18,035 nt of DNA from JAGLSB01 sp023135955 (GCA_030673645.1 DAOVIO010000076.1:1-18035); one strand, 5' to 3'. Counted from the stretch's first letter, positions 7,897 to 15,155 are shown. Numbers and translations are program-made. Notes: generated by a model not told the origin, from the sequence alone.

Positions 7897-7998
7897 TTAC
7901 CAGAAGGTTTTAACGATTTCTTTTTTGAGCTCTCCAATGCGGTCTCTGTCAAAATGTTCAGAATGTAATAAGAAAAATGGTAATATGTTTTTATAAGT
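7897..7998 (-). pseudogene. Possible second gene remnant, unidentified C-terminal tail
   Basis: On the minus strand one frame reads ILPFFLLHSEHFDRDRIGEL then KKEIVKTFW and stops at TAA (7899-7897). The composition looks like a real amphipathic protein C-terminus, not translated spacer, and the neighbouring frames are stop-riddled. It has no start codon. Its upstream end runs without a stop into the 3' end of the asparaginase gene in a different frame, so it cannot be an intact gene. I do not recognise the family. It converges on the sulfatase-like tail at 7777-7866, which suggests that two genes lost their bodies here. Weak evidence on length alone. Confidence 0.3.
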
Positions 7999-8005
7999 AT
8001 ATTTA

Positions 8006-9016
8006 TTAATCCTTAAATATTTTCACAATTCGATCTCCTTCTGCATTGTCATAGGCTCTGAACATCCCTTTTGTATTGAATTCCATTGCATAGTTTCCAT
8101 TAGAATCTAAACAGACTACACCTCCAGATCCATTTACAGGGAAAAGTTTATTCTGTATTACTTCATAAGCAGCTTGCTCAACAGAGAGTCTTTTGTATTC
8201 CATCAAAGCGGAAATGTCGTGAGCAACAGCATATCGAATAAAGAACTCTCCATGACCGGTAGCAGAAACTCCACAAGTAGCATTATTAGCATATGTCCCT
8301 GCCCCAATAACAGGGGAGTCGCCAATTCTATTATATTTTTTATTGGTCATTCCACCTGTAGATGTTCCAGCACAAAGATTTCCTAGTTTATCCAATGCAA
8401 CACAACCGACTGTACCCATTTTCTTCAGTTGTAGCTCACTAGTATCTTCCCCTTCACTTTCAAGTACTCTGATTAAGTTATTAAACTTTCTTTCAGTAAA
8501 GAAGTATGATGGATCAACAATCTCAAGTCCAACAAGACCAGCAAATTCAGACGCTCCATCTCCCGAAAGCAGAACATGTTCAGACTGCTCCATTACAGCT
8601 CTTGCTGCAGAAATGGGATTCTTAATGTTTTGAACTCCGGCTACTGCTCCTGCGTTAAGTTTATCTCCCTCCATAATAGAAGCATCCAATTCGTTCGTTC
8701 CATGATGAGTGAAAACCGCCCCTTTGCCTGCATTAAATAATGGAGAATCCTCCAAAATATTAATCACTTTCTCTACAGCATCCAAAGAACTGCCATTTTC
8801 TTCGAGTATTTTTATTCCTGTATCAAGGGCTTCATTCAATTTTGCAAGATATCTATCTTGGTTTTCCGGACTCACACTCTCAATACTCATATTTCCGGCA
8901 CCACCGTGGATGACCAGGGCGTATTCAGATTTTGTAAGTCCATTAGAGGGTTCAGAGCTTTGCTGACATGAAAAACTAAGTAAAACAATGCTTGTAAGTA
9001 ATAATAGCTTTTTCAT
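8006..9016 (-). CDS. Isoaspartyl peptidase / L-asparaginase, Ntn-hydrolase (T2) lipoprotein
   Basis: A 336-residue plant-type asparaginase/isoaspartyl dipeptidase. The N-terminus has a lipoprotein signal with lipobox LSFSC, so Cys17 would be lipidated and the enzyme anchored in the envelope. The alpha part opens with VIHGGAG (36-42) and contains FNAGKGAVFT. The autocleavage site is Met200-Gly201|Thr202 (KKMGTVGCVALD), with Thr202 the new N-terminal nucleophile. Substrate-pocket motifs follow: TSTGGMTNKKYNRIGDSP with Arg230 and Asp233, and ATGHGEFFIR. All expected features are present, so a mature alpha/beta enzyme releasing Asp from isoaspartyl peptides or asparagine is likely. It stands alone, followed on its strand by the decayed tail region. 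Confidence 0.92.
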   Translation of the reverse strand: MKKLLLLTSIVLLSFSCQQSSEPSNGLTKSEYALVIHGGAGNMSIESVSPENQDRYLAKLNEALDTGIKILEENGSSLDAVEKVINILEDSPLFNAGKGAVFTHHGTNELDASIMEGDKLNAGAVAGVQNIKNPISAARAVMEQSEHVLLSGDGASEFAGLVGLEIVDPSYFFTERKFNNLIRVLESEGEDTSELQLKKMGTVGCVALDKLGNLCAGTSTGGMTNKKYNRIGDSPVIGAGTYANNATCGVSATGHGEFFIRYAVAHDISALMEYKRLSVEQAAYEVIQNKLFPVNGSGGVVCLDSNGNYAMEFNTKGMFRAYDNAEGDRIVKIFKD

Positions 9017-9070
9017 CTGCTTATAATTTTATTTATCATTAGTTATTTATCATTTTAAAATATTGATTAT

Positions 9071-9092
9071 CCCTGCCTGCCTGCCTGCAGGG
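9071..9092. repeat. CCTG tetranucleotide repeat within a hairpin
   Basis: Four CCTG units (9072-9087) lie inside an inverted repeat, CCCTGC (9071-9076) and GCAGGG (9087-9092). Short CCTGCC/GGCAGG palindromes are a frequent dispersed motif in Bacteroidota intergenic DNA. Confidence 0.7.
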
Positions 9093-9104
9093 AACACTGA
9101 TTTC

Positions 9105-9255
9105 AGATTTGTGTTCTTCCCTTCTTCATTTATTACTCCTCCCTTCCCGAAAGCTATAGGGATCCACAAAGTGGAGGGAATGGTTTATCGTTTATTGATG
9201 AACTTCGTCAAAACTCTTGCCTCCACCTTTTAGGGGGGAGGATGGAGGGGGGTAG
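9105..9255. repeat. GC-richer dispersed-repeat-like block
   Basis: The block contains TCCACAAAGTGGA (9163-9175, perfect 5-bp palindrome around AAA), a TCCCGAAAGC...TAGGGA element just before it, and CCTCCACCTTTTAGGGGGGAGG followed by ATGGAGGGGGG near 9230-9252. Read on the minus strand the right part gives runs of the CCCCCCTCC / CTCCCCCCTAAAAGG type, which I know as abundant noncoding repeats in Bacteroidota genomes. No coding frame is supported. Whether it is multicopy in this genome cannot be seen from one window. Confidence 0.5.
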
Positions 9256-9447
9256 TACAACATTCATTATTAGCTTATCTCTGCCGTTAGACAGAAGTGA
9301 ATAAGTATCCTAAGATAATATTTATATATTAGCTTGACAAGCTTCAGGTATCTATATCAGGGTCAACGAATTTAAAATATATAAATTCTTAAGGAGTAAA
9401 TGATTTCCTCTAAAATTGGGGCTGGTTTTATATTGTGCTTCTCTGCC

Positions 9448-9501
9448 ACGGATTTCACCCGTCCCGAGAATTCGGGATTGATATTTAAGCCTTTCAGGCT
9501 T
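9448..9501. repeat. REP-like cluster of three short hairpins
   Basis: Three consecutive palindromes stand within 54 bp: ACGG/CCGT (9448-9451 with 9459-9462) around ATTTCAC; CCCGA/TCGGG (9463-9467 with 9472-9476); and AAGCC/GGCTT (9487-9491 with 9497-9501) around TTTCA. The wording 'CACGGATTTCACCCGT ... ATATTTAAGCCTTTCAGGCTTATTGGAATCACG' (split here) follows a pattern I associate with intergenic REP elements moved by REP-associated tyrosine transposases (RAYT, IS200-like) in Bacteroidota. No transposase is in the window. Confidence 0.6.
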
Positions 9502-9586
9502 ATTGGAATCACGTTGACAACCACTAGGAACTACCCTGCTTAAAGATATTTATATGCATTAATCCTGGTGTCAGTACGAATATTAT

Positions 9587-9655
9587 AAAAAGAAAAACGC
9601 AAATCCCAGACCTTCAGAACAGAAAATCTTCTGTTATCAGTCTGGAATTTGCGTT
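9587..9655 (-). terminator. Nested-hairpin intrinsic terminator of the sigma/anti-sigma operon
   Basis: A 16-bp outer stem pairs 9640-9655 with 9596-9611, with one G-U wobble. It encloses a second perfect stem, AACAGAA/TTCTGTT (9618-9624 with 9629-9635). On the minus strand the hairpin is followed at once by a T-rich tract (TTTTTCTTTTT), as in Rho-independent terminators. It lies about 85 nt past the stop of the DUF4097 gene, so it closes that operon. Confidence 0.8.
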
Positions 9656-9740
9656 CGGATAATTATTAAGAAATTATAATTAAAAACGTCTATTCAATCA
9701 TAAATACTTGATTGTTATACGATTGATGATTAATTAATTG

Positions 9741-10799
9741 TCAATCAAAACTGAATTTAACGCTTCCTATTCTTGTGTCAACATCAATTTTTGATTGTGG
9801 ATTGCTACCGTATGTTCCTTCGAAAAACTTATCTTGTCCATCTTTTTTTTCTGTAGTAATATCAATATTAGGAATAGAGACTGATCCTGATGATGCAGTT
9901 GCATTAATAGTAAAAGATGAATTCTGATTCAGGTTTATTTTTATTCCACCATACTTGTTATCAATTTTAATCAATTCAAAGTCGGCCCCCATTTCTCCAA
10001 TAGAGAATGAGGAATAAGCACTCTCTATTTCTAACTTACTTTCTAACTCAGAAATTTTAGTACTGCTATATTTTAGGATGCCATTAAAATTATTTAATTC
10101 TTCAATTTGAAATTTATCGTATTTTGAATTTACAATGACAGAATTGCATTCTTCAATAACAACACCGGAATACCTTGAGTCGAGGACAACACTTGTAGCT
10201 TCCTCTATATTTATCTTTGAGTAGGCTAAATCCATTTTTAGCCAATTACCTTGTTCTAAGTTACCATCACTATAGGCAAGATTAAATTCATTTAGAGGCG
10301 TCTCTTTTCCACGTGTAAGACTTCCAATATTAAAATTACTGTAAGCCATATCAATCATTGTATGACCACTGCTTCCTTCAATAAAAACATTAGAATATTT
10401 TGCATTTATATTAATATTTGAATATAAAGGAGCCTGGACAATAATATTAATTTCAAACTTGGTATCTTTTCCTGTATTCATTTTAGAAGGCAAAACAGTT
10501 TTAACAGAGACAGTATTCCCTGTCTGGCTTAGTTCGACATCAAGTTTCTCTAATAATTCTTCAGCCTTATCCTTTTTCTTGCTTTCCACCCAAATTTCTA
10601 CTACAATTTTCACCTCATCATTATCCCAATTGGAAATATCTACATCTCCAAATTTAGAAGCAACATCAAGCAAGTATCCTTCTTGAACACTAAAGGTTTC
10701 CTCAGATGATTTTTCAACTTTTTCCTGACTCAATAGTGCAGAAAAGTTAATGACTAATCCCATTATGATTAATCCTGTAATTAGTTTCATTTTCTTCAT
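9741..10799 (-). CDS. Secreted DUF4097-type beta-helix protein (putative adhesin-like)
   Basis: About 352 residues from the ATG at 10799; a GTG one codon earlier is an alternative. The first 25 residues are a signal peptide ending near SALLSQ, so the protein is exported. The rest is a ladder of short beta strands in which a motif of the form [AKR]-Tyr-[Ser/Asp/Gly] returns about every 20 residues (KYSN, AYSN, AYSD, AYSK, RYSG, KYDK, KYSS, AYSS, KYGG). That periodicity is typical of the right-handed beta-helix DUF4097/GIN family. Such proteins often sit in sigma/anti-sigma operons and are thought to act in the envelope. Biochemical function is unknown. It is third in an operon after the sigma factor and the one-TM protein, 38 nt after the latter, and is followed by a strong terminator. 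Confidence 0.8.
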   Translation of the reverse strand: MKKMKLITGLIIMGLVINFSALLSQEKVEKSSEETFSVQEGYLLDVASKFGDVDISNWDNDEVKIVVEIWVESKKKDKAEELLEKLDVELSQTGNTVSVKTVLPSKMNTGKDTKFEINIIVQAPLYSNININAKYSNVFIEGSSGHTMIDMAYSNFNIGSLTRGKETPLNEFNLAYSDGNLEQGNWLKMDLAYSKINIEEATSVVLDSRYSGVVIEECNSVIVNSKYDKFQIEELNNFNGILKYSSTKISELESKLEIESAYSSFSIGEMGADFELIKIDNKYGGIKINLNQNSSFTINATASSGSVSIPNIDITTEKKDGQDKFFEGTYGSNPQSKIDVDTRIGSVKFSFD

Positions 10800-10837
10800 C
10801 ACTTTTTAATTTATCTAGTTAATATATTCAATTATCT

Positions 10838-11320
10838 TTATTGTGCTATAATAATATTTAATAGGGCTGTTTTTCCTTTATGATGAGAAATTACGGCATT
10901 TCTGACTCTTTCGTCATCAGGGAAATCTTTCAGGTCCTGCTCTATTTTGTTAATACCTTCGTCATATGTTTCTATATCCTTTAGTATTTGCTTTTTTTCA
11001 GAATTATCCTCAAATTTCATTTCTTCAATTTCCTGTTCCATTTCACTATTCATGCTTGAGTAGTAATAAATAGCATCTTTTAAATCTTCATCTACTGAAG
11101 CATAAATGTTATGGTTCATATTGAAATTGCGAATGCTATAAAAGCTTATTCCTGTTATCAAAATTCCTAAAATAAATATTGCAGCAATTCTAATTAGATA
11201 GTAGTTACGACCTTTTGTTCTGTCCAATTTTTCACTGAACCTTTTAAAATGGCCTTCAGGGGGAAGAAAGTCGTCAAACTCTTCCCGTTGATCTCTGATA
11301 TAGTCTTCAAACTTTTTCAT
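10838..11320 (-). CDS. Single-pass membrane protein, putative anti-sigma factor
   Basis: A 160-residue protein with a charged cytoplasmic N-terminus (about 1-40), one hydrophobic helix (about 41-62, IRIAAIFILGILITGISFY) and a C-terminal region rich in Glu, Lys and Asp that looks alpha-helical or coiled-coil (about 90-140). Its start overlaps the 3' end of the sigma gene by 14 nt, implying translational coupling. The layout and position match Bacteroidota anti-sigma factors that hold an ECF sigma at the membrane. No zinc-binding HxxxCxxC motif is present, so it is not the ZAS type. Function is inferred mainly from context. Confidence 0.7.
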   Translation of the reverse strand: MKKFEDYIRDQREEFDDFLPPEGHFKRFSEKLDRTKGRNYYLIRIAAIFILGILITGISFYSIRNFNMNHNIYASVDEDLKDAIYYYSSMNSEMEQEIEEMKFEDNSEKKQILKDIETYDEGINKIEQDLKDFPDDERVRNAVISHHKGKTALLNIIIAQ

Positions 11321-11906
11321 TAATTATTTTTTTTAGGTTTTCTGCCAGTTTTTTTCTCGATCTGGTATATTGTGAACGAGAAGTTGATGTGGAGATATGT
11401 AAAATTTCCCCTATTTCCTCATGATCATAACCTTCAAGAAGATATAAACTCAGTACTATCCGATACCCGTCCGGGAGTTTGTTTATTTCAGATCTTATGT
11501 CTTCCATTTTGTATTCCACTTCATCTTCCATTTCTTCTTCATACAAATCTTCTACTTCTTGATTATGCAATGATTCAAAGAACGTTTTCTTTTTTCTAAG
11601 GCTGTCGAGGGAAAGGTTAACTACAATTTTCTTCAACCATACTCCAAAACTTACTTCTGCTTTAAACTGATTCAAATTATTGAATGCTTTAAGGAATGCT
11701 TCCTGCATAATATCCTCTGCTTCAAAAGTGTTATTAACAATCCTCAAGCTTGTATTATACATTGCTTTATAGTATAAAGAGTATATCTCAAACTGAGATT
11801 TTTTATTTCCTTTCTTGCAAGCTTCAATGAGATCTCTGTGAATGTTCAATTTTTTGCTTGTTTTATTAATCATTTTAAAGACGTGGATTTTATTTAAACG
11901 CTGCAT
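11307..11906 (-). CDS. ECF-type RNA polymerase sigma factor (sigma-70 family)
   Basis: 199 residues, in the usual range for ECF sigmas. Region 2 (about 40-107) includes EAEDIMQEAFLKAFNNLNQF and the downstream FGVWLKKIVVNLSLDSLRKKK, which contacts the -10 element. A short acidic linker (about 115-135) follows. Region 4 (about 140-193) has LPDGYRIVLSLYLLEGYDHEEIGEIL and an HTH rich in Ser/Thr (HISTSTSRSQYTRSRKKL). An internal ATG at 11873 (MINKTSKK) could be the true start. It heads the operon with the anti-sigma-like and DUF4097 genes and is divergent from the acidic lipoprotein gene. Such sigmas usually activate their own operon, but no promoter motif could be assigned. Confidence 0.92.
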   Translation of the reverse strand: MQRLNKIHVFKMINKTSKKLNIHRDLIEACKKGNKKSQFEIYSLYYKAMYNTSLRIVNNTFEAEDIMQEAFLKAFNNLNQFKAEVSFGVWLKKIVVNLSLDSLRKKKTFFESLHNQEVEDLYEEEMEDEVEYKMEDIRSEINKLPDGYRIVLSLYLLEGYDHEEIGEILHISTSTSRSQYTRSRKKLAENLKKIINEKV

Positions 11907-12029
11907 CTCTATTAAATAAAACAGAAATATTTTTTTTACTAGCTAAGAGATTAGTTTTAGAATTTATGAATATACCTTATAATTACCAAAATATCAGACA
12001 ATTAATTTTTTTTGAAACTACATTTTGCA

Positions 12030-12037
12030 TATCTTTG
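12030..12037 (+). promoter_or_regulatory. Candidate -7 promoter element for the acidic lipoprotein
   Basis: TATCTTTG fits TAnnTTTG exactly and lies 39 nt before the ATG at 12077. A T-run ending in TTTG (12011-12014) lies upstream with a 15-nt spacer, shorter than the usual 17-23, so the -33 assignment is weak. Confidence 0.5.
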
Positions 12038-12076
12038 GAATAATCTTATTGTAATTAACTTTTTAAACACACTGCC

Positions 12077-12295
12077 ATGAAAAAATTTGCATTTTTACTA
12101 TCACTAATCGCGTTCTTTGGATTTGCTACATTAACATCATGTAATACCCAACCAGCTGAGGATGAAGGATCGGCTGAAGAAGCTGTTGAGGAAAGTATGG
12201 AAGAAGCTGTTGAGGAAGTTATGGAAGAAGCTGTTGAGGAAGGTATGGAAGAAGCAGAAGATGAGGCTGTTGTTGAAGAAGAAGGGGATCAATAA
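12077..12295 (+). CDS. Small, highly acidic repeat-containing lipoprotein
   Basis: A 72-residue protein. It has a hydrophobic leader and lipobox LTSC, so Cys22 would be the lipidated N-terminus of a mature chain of about 51 residues. Of those, 24 are Glu or Asp and none is Lys or Arg. The core consists of three 8-residue repeats, EAVEExME, encoded by three 24-bp units (12179-12202, 12203-12226, 12227-12250) that differ only in the x codon (AGT, GTT, GGT). It has its own -7 box and a strong terminator, so it is a monocistronic unit, divergent from the ECF sigma gene. I know no function for it. The polyanionic tail could bind cations or basic surfaces, but that is inference. Confidence 0.8.
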   Translation: MKKFAFLLSLIAFFGFATLTSCNTQPAEDEGSAEEAVEESMEEAVEEVMEEAVEEGMEEAEDEAVVEEEGDQ

Positions 12296-12323
12296 TAAGC
12301 AGTTATCCCATTACTGAAAATTT

Positions 12324-12357
12324 AAACCGCAGAATCATTAATTCTGCGGTTTTTTTT
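12324..12357 (+). terminator. Strong intrinsic terminator
   Basis: A perfect 12-bp stem, AAACCGCAGAAT (12324-12335) with ATTCTGCGGTTT (12341-12352), has a 5-nt loop and runs into eight Ts (12350-12357). It ends the acidic lipoprotein transcript. On the opposite strand the hairpin follows the membrane-protein stop and is trailed by an AT-rich tract, so it may work in both directions. Confidence 0.92.
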
Positions 12358-12358
12358 G

Positions 12359-13195
12359 TCAGATTATTAAGTTAAATAATGAAATCATTCCGGTATTAAT
12401 TTCTCCGGTTGCATAGTCTAGTTCAGATCCTAAAAGGCTATGTGGAATAAGTGAAATAATAAGATTTGTTACTGCTGCAATAATTACGAGATATCTTCTA
12501 TCTTGTTTTCTATTGCCTAACCATGCTGCAATCCATAGGATAAAGGCCAATAGAGCTTTATTATCTGTCAAATCCATACCTAAAGGGAAGCCTGTCCAGA
12601 ATTCTCCAAAAGCATATTTTTGTAATATTGGACCCATTATCATTCCCCCAAAAAGAAAAAAGATGAGGGTTAGCATAGTGTAGAATTTATAAGATTGCAG
12701 TCTGGCAATTGCGTAGAATCCTGTCAGGTTAGATAACAACATTGCAATGAATATAAGAAGAACATGAGGAATTAGTATGAAGGGAGGTACATTATCTTTA
12801 AAACGGATAACAATATTCTCAGGCGTTTTAAAGATTGTTTCATTCTCAGTATTGAATATTCTAACTCCGTATTCGAGTTTTCCTGCAGCAGGTTGTTTAG
12901 GTAACCAAACAACTAGTTCTTCATTTTCCCGATGCATTTTAATAGTTTCAAAAGCGTCCATGCTTTTAAATCTTTTGTAGGTTACTTCTCCATCTATTCC
13001 AGCATCTGGAATTTCAATGCTAATCATTGCATCGGTTATGCCATTTTGACTCCTGGGAAGCTTAAAGTCATAGCTCGTATCTTCCATCTTAAAGTCATAA
13101 CTTTTTGGATAAGTTGGTCCAGTCATTCTTTGATATACAGCAGTTGACAGTGTTATTAACACAGCAAGTAGCCAAAACAATAATTTCTTCCACAT
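12359..13195 (-). CDS. Polytopic membrane protein of unknown function
   Basis: 278 residues. One N-terminal helix (about 5-20) is followed by the motif YQRMTGPTYP and a soluble beta-rich domain (about 30-135). Four further hydrophobic helices lie at about 138-165, 171-193, 212-227 and 234-251. The soluble domain should therefore be periplasmic, anchored at both ends. The TGPTYP box right after the first helix looks like a conserved family feature, but I cannot name the family. It begins 14 nt after the M28 peptidase stop, so the two genes are almost certainly one operon. It ends 2 nt from the T-run of a strong terminator on the other strand. A role alongside the peptidase is inference from position only. 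Confidence 0.8.
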   Translation of the reverse strand: MWKKLLFWLLAVLITLSTAVYQRMTGPTYPKSYDFKMEDTSYDFKLPRSQNGITDAMISIEIPDAGIDGEVTYKRFKSMDAFETIKMHRENEELVVWLPKQPAAGKLEYGVRIFNTENETIFKTPENIVIRFKDNVPPFILIPHVLLIFIAMLLSNLTGFYAIARLQSYKFYTMLTLIFFLFGGMIMGPILQKYAFGEFWTGFPLGMDLTDNKALLAFILWIAAWLGNRKQDRRYLVIIAAVTNLIISLIPHSLLGSELDYATGEINTGMISLFNLII

Positions 13196-13209
13196 AATTT
13201 TATAAATGT

Positions 13210-14964
13210 CTAAAGTTGAACTAATAAGTCAATTTCATCCTGATTTCTCAGAATTGTAACAATGATTACATCACCTTTTTTATAAGTTTTAAGTCGGTAC
13301 ATATAATCATAAATATTCCCAATCTCATTTCCATCAATAGCAATAATTGTATCTCCCTTTTTCATTCCACTGTTATAGGCAGGTTTTCCTTTTGTAACAG
13401 CCAGTATTGTTAACCCTCCGTCATCTGAACCAGAAACATCTGGCATTATTCCAAGAGTAACACTTCCAGTATATGCTCTTCCACCAGCTTTAGATCCTGC
13501 CTCCTGAAAGCTCAGGCTATCGATTTTGTCAAGTTCCAGAACGAGATCAGAAATAAATTCAGAAGAATTTCTTAATCCCTCAATATTGAGTGAATCGATA
13601 TCATCAAAAGGAGTATGATAATCCTGATGTGCTCCTGTAGAGAAAAAGAAAACTGGTATGTCTTTCGCATAAAATGAGGCATGATCAGAAGGTCCGTAGC
13701 CCGCCTCAGAAAGCTTCAGCTTAAAATGATAATTTTCATTAATTTCTTCAACCATTTCCTTTGCTTCGGCTGAGGTTCCTATTCCTCCAATTTGAAGAAT
13801 AGAATCCGGACTCATTCTGCCTAACATATCGATATTCACCATTGCCAAAATATTTTCGATAGGAACCGGACTGTTTTCAACGAAGTATTTTGAACCCACC
13901 AAACCTTTTTCTTCAGCTCCGAATGTCACAATTAGGAGTGAGCGTTCCAGAGTCAAATCTTTCGAGCTAAAATAAGAGGCAAGTTCAATAACTGAAGCTA
14001 TTCCTGAAGCGTTATCATCAGCTCCGTTGTGTACAGCAATAGTGTCAGGCATACGAGAAGAGTTTCTCCGGCCACCCATGCCCAAATGATCATGATGTGC
14101 TCCAATTATTATCCATTCCTTGCTTTTTACAGGGTCTGTACCTGGAAGTATTCCAATGACATTTGCTGTGGGAGTATTAAGCTTATTAATTTCCAGGAAT
14201 GCATCAAGCTTTTCATTGCTTATAATTACTTTATTAAGAACTTTTGAATTTAGGTCTACTTCAAGACTTTTAAGATCTAAGTTATCAGAGAACATATCTT
14301 TTATTACTTCTCTTTTAATCTGGATAACCGGAATACTGACAGCAGGAATATGTTCAGGCTCTAGATTAAGTTTATCTTCAGAATCATAATTTTCGCCAGA
14401 AACAAGGAGAACACCCAGGGCACCCTTATCTGCTGCAAGCATTACTTTATCCCTATCATTATTGTATTTATCAAGATTTATTTCACTTTCCGGAATGCCC
14501 CGTAAAATTACAGCCCACTTTCCGTCAATATTAAGATTTTGGAAATCGTTCCTTGTAAATTCATCTGTATTTATTTCTAAACCATAGCCGCAGAACATAA
14601 GTTCAGCAGAAAATGTTCCGCTGGCAGAATAAGCCGCAGGGTAAAAGTCTTCCTTCTGTATATAAGATGTCTCACCGAATTTCAGAAAGTTTTTATCGCT
14701 TATTTCTACTCCAGTTATAAGATCAAAACTCTGTATGAATCCTGAATCAGGTGCCTCTATTCCATAGGCATCAAACTCAGATGATATGAAATCAAGCAAT
14801 ACTGCATCCTCAGCAGTTCCTGGCAATCTGCCCTTTAAGCTGTCTGAAGCCAGGAAATTTATTAGAGAACTTAAGTCTTCATTGTTAATCTCTGTGTTAT
14901 ACTGATAAATACATGAAGAGAATAAAACTGACGAAGCAATCAAAACGTATCCTAAAATTTTCAT
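13210..14964 (-). CDS. M28-family metallopeptidase lipoprotein with PA and PDZ domains
   Basis: 584 residues with a lipoprotein signal (lipobox FSSC, Cys18). A PA-like insert occupies about 110-245. The M28 zinc core follows: GAHHDHLG (His290 ligand, Asp292), GADDNASG (bridging Asp316/317), FGAEEKGL (Glu351 catalytic, Glu352 ligand), NIDMLGR (Asp379) and DYHTP (His450). All di-zinc residues are present, so it should be an active aminopeptidase-type exopeptidase. A PDZ domain (about 500-584: GIMPDVSG, KGKPAYNSGMKKGDTIIAIDG) ends the chain and may recognise substrate tails. It should sit in the envelope, facing the periplasm or the outside. It leads a two-gene operon with the polytopic membrane protein and is divergent from the TetR efflux operon across 228 bp. 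Confidence 0.93.
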   Translation of the reverse strand: MKILGYVLIASSVLFSSCIYQYNTEINNEDLSSLINFLASDSLKGRLPGTAEDAVLLDFISSEFDAYGIEAPDSGFIQSFDLITGVEISDKNFLKFGETSYIQKEDFYPAAYSASGTFSAELMFCGYGLEINTDEFTRNDFQNLNIDGKWAVILRGIPESEINLDKYNNDRDKVMLAADKGALGVLLVSGENYDSEDKLNLEPEHIPAVSIPVIQIKREVIKDMFSDNLDLKSLEVDLNSKVLNKVIISNEKLDAFLEINKLNTPTANVIGILPGTDPVKSKEWIIIGAHHDHLGMGGRRNSSRMPDTIAVHNGADDNASGIASVIELASYFSSKDLTLERSLLIVTFGAEEKGLVGSKYFVENSPVPIENILAMVNIDMLGRMSPDSILQIGGIGTSAEAKEMVEEINENYHFKLKLSEAGYGPSDHASFYAKDIPVFFFSTGAHQDYHTPFDDIDSLNIEGLRNSSEFISDLVLELDKIDSLSFQEAGSKAGGRAYTGSVTLGIMPDVSGSDDGGLTILAVTKGKPAYNSGMKKGDTIIAIDGNEIGNIYDYMYRLKTYKKGDVIIVTILRNQDEIDLLVQL

Positions 14965-14989
14965 TATATATTGTTCTATTAATTATTGC

Positions 14990-14997
14990 CAAAACTA
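14990..14997 (-). promoter_or_regulatory. Candidate -7 promoter element for the M28 peptidase operon
   Basis: Read on the minus strand this is TAGTTTTG, an exact TAnnTTTG match, 25 nt before the peptidase ATG at 14964. No TTTG -33 box is visible at standard spacing, so the call rests on the -7 box and its position. Confidence 0.45.
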
Positions 14998-15155
14998 AAT
15001 TAAAATCCTGTATAAATCATTGTATAAGACGATTTTTTGTACCCCTTTATTTTCAAATATTTTATAGTTAGCATTAAATCAGTTCAATATTTTATAATAA
15101 TTTTTACTTTTCCCTTGACTTGTATATAAACTTATATATATATATTTACAAATTC

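Larger units (their letters stand above)
9017..9740. other. Long gene-free region carrying dispersed-repeat material
   Basis: 724 bp without a convincing gene. From left to right: an AT-rich leader of the asparaginase gene (9017-9070); a CCTG microsatellite hairpin; a GC-richer block with G- and C-runs and small palindromes (about 9105-9255); AT-rich spacer; a REP-like three-hairpin cluster (9448-9501); and a nested-hairpin terminator reading leftwards (9587-9655). Base composition in 9071-9255 and 9445-9540 is clearly more GC-rich than the flanks. A 47-codon open frame at 9400-9543 crosses the REP-like cluster and is not believed. Confidence 0.7.

Noticed and set aside
9400..9543. 47-codon open frame with an AAGGAG-like sequence just before its ATG
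   Set aside because: It crosses the REP-like hairpin cluster, its product has no protein-like pattern, and Bacteroidota seldom use Shine-Dalgarno boxes; the open frame is probably a by-product of the repeat.
12179..12250. Tandem 24-bp units as a CRISPR or noncoding array
   Set aside because: The units are contiguous, without spacers, and lie in frame within a lipoprotein gene.
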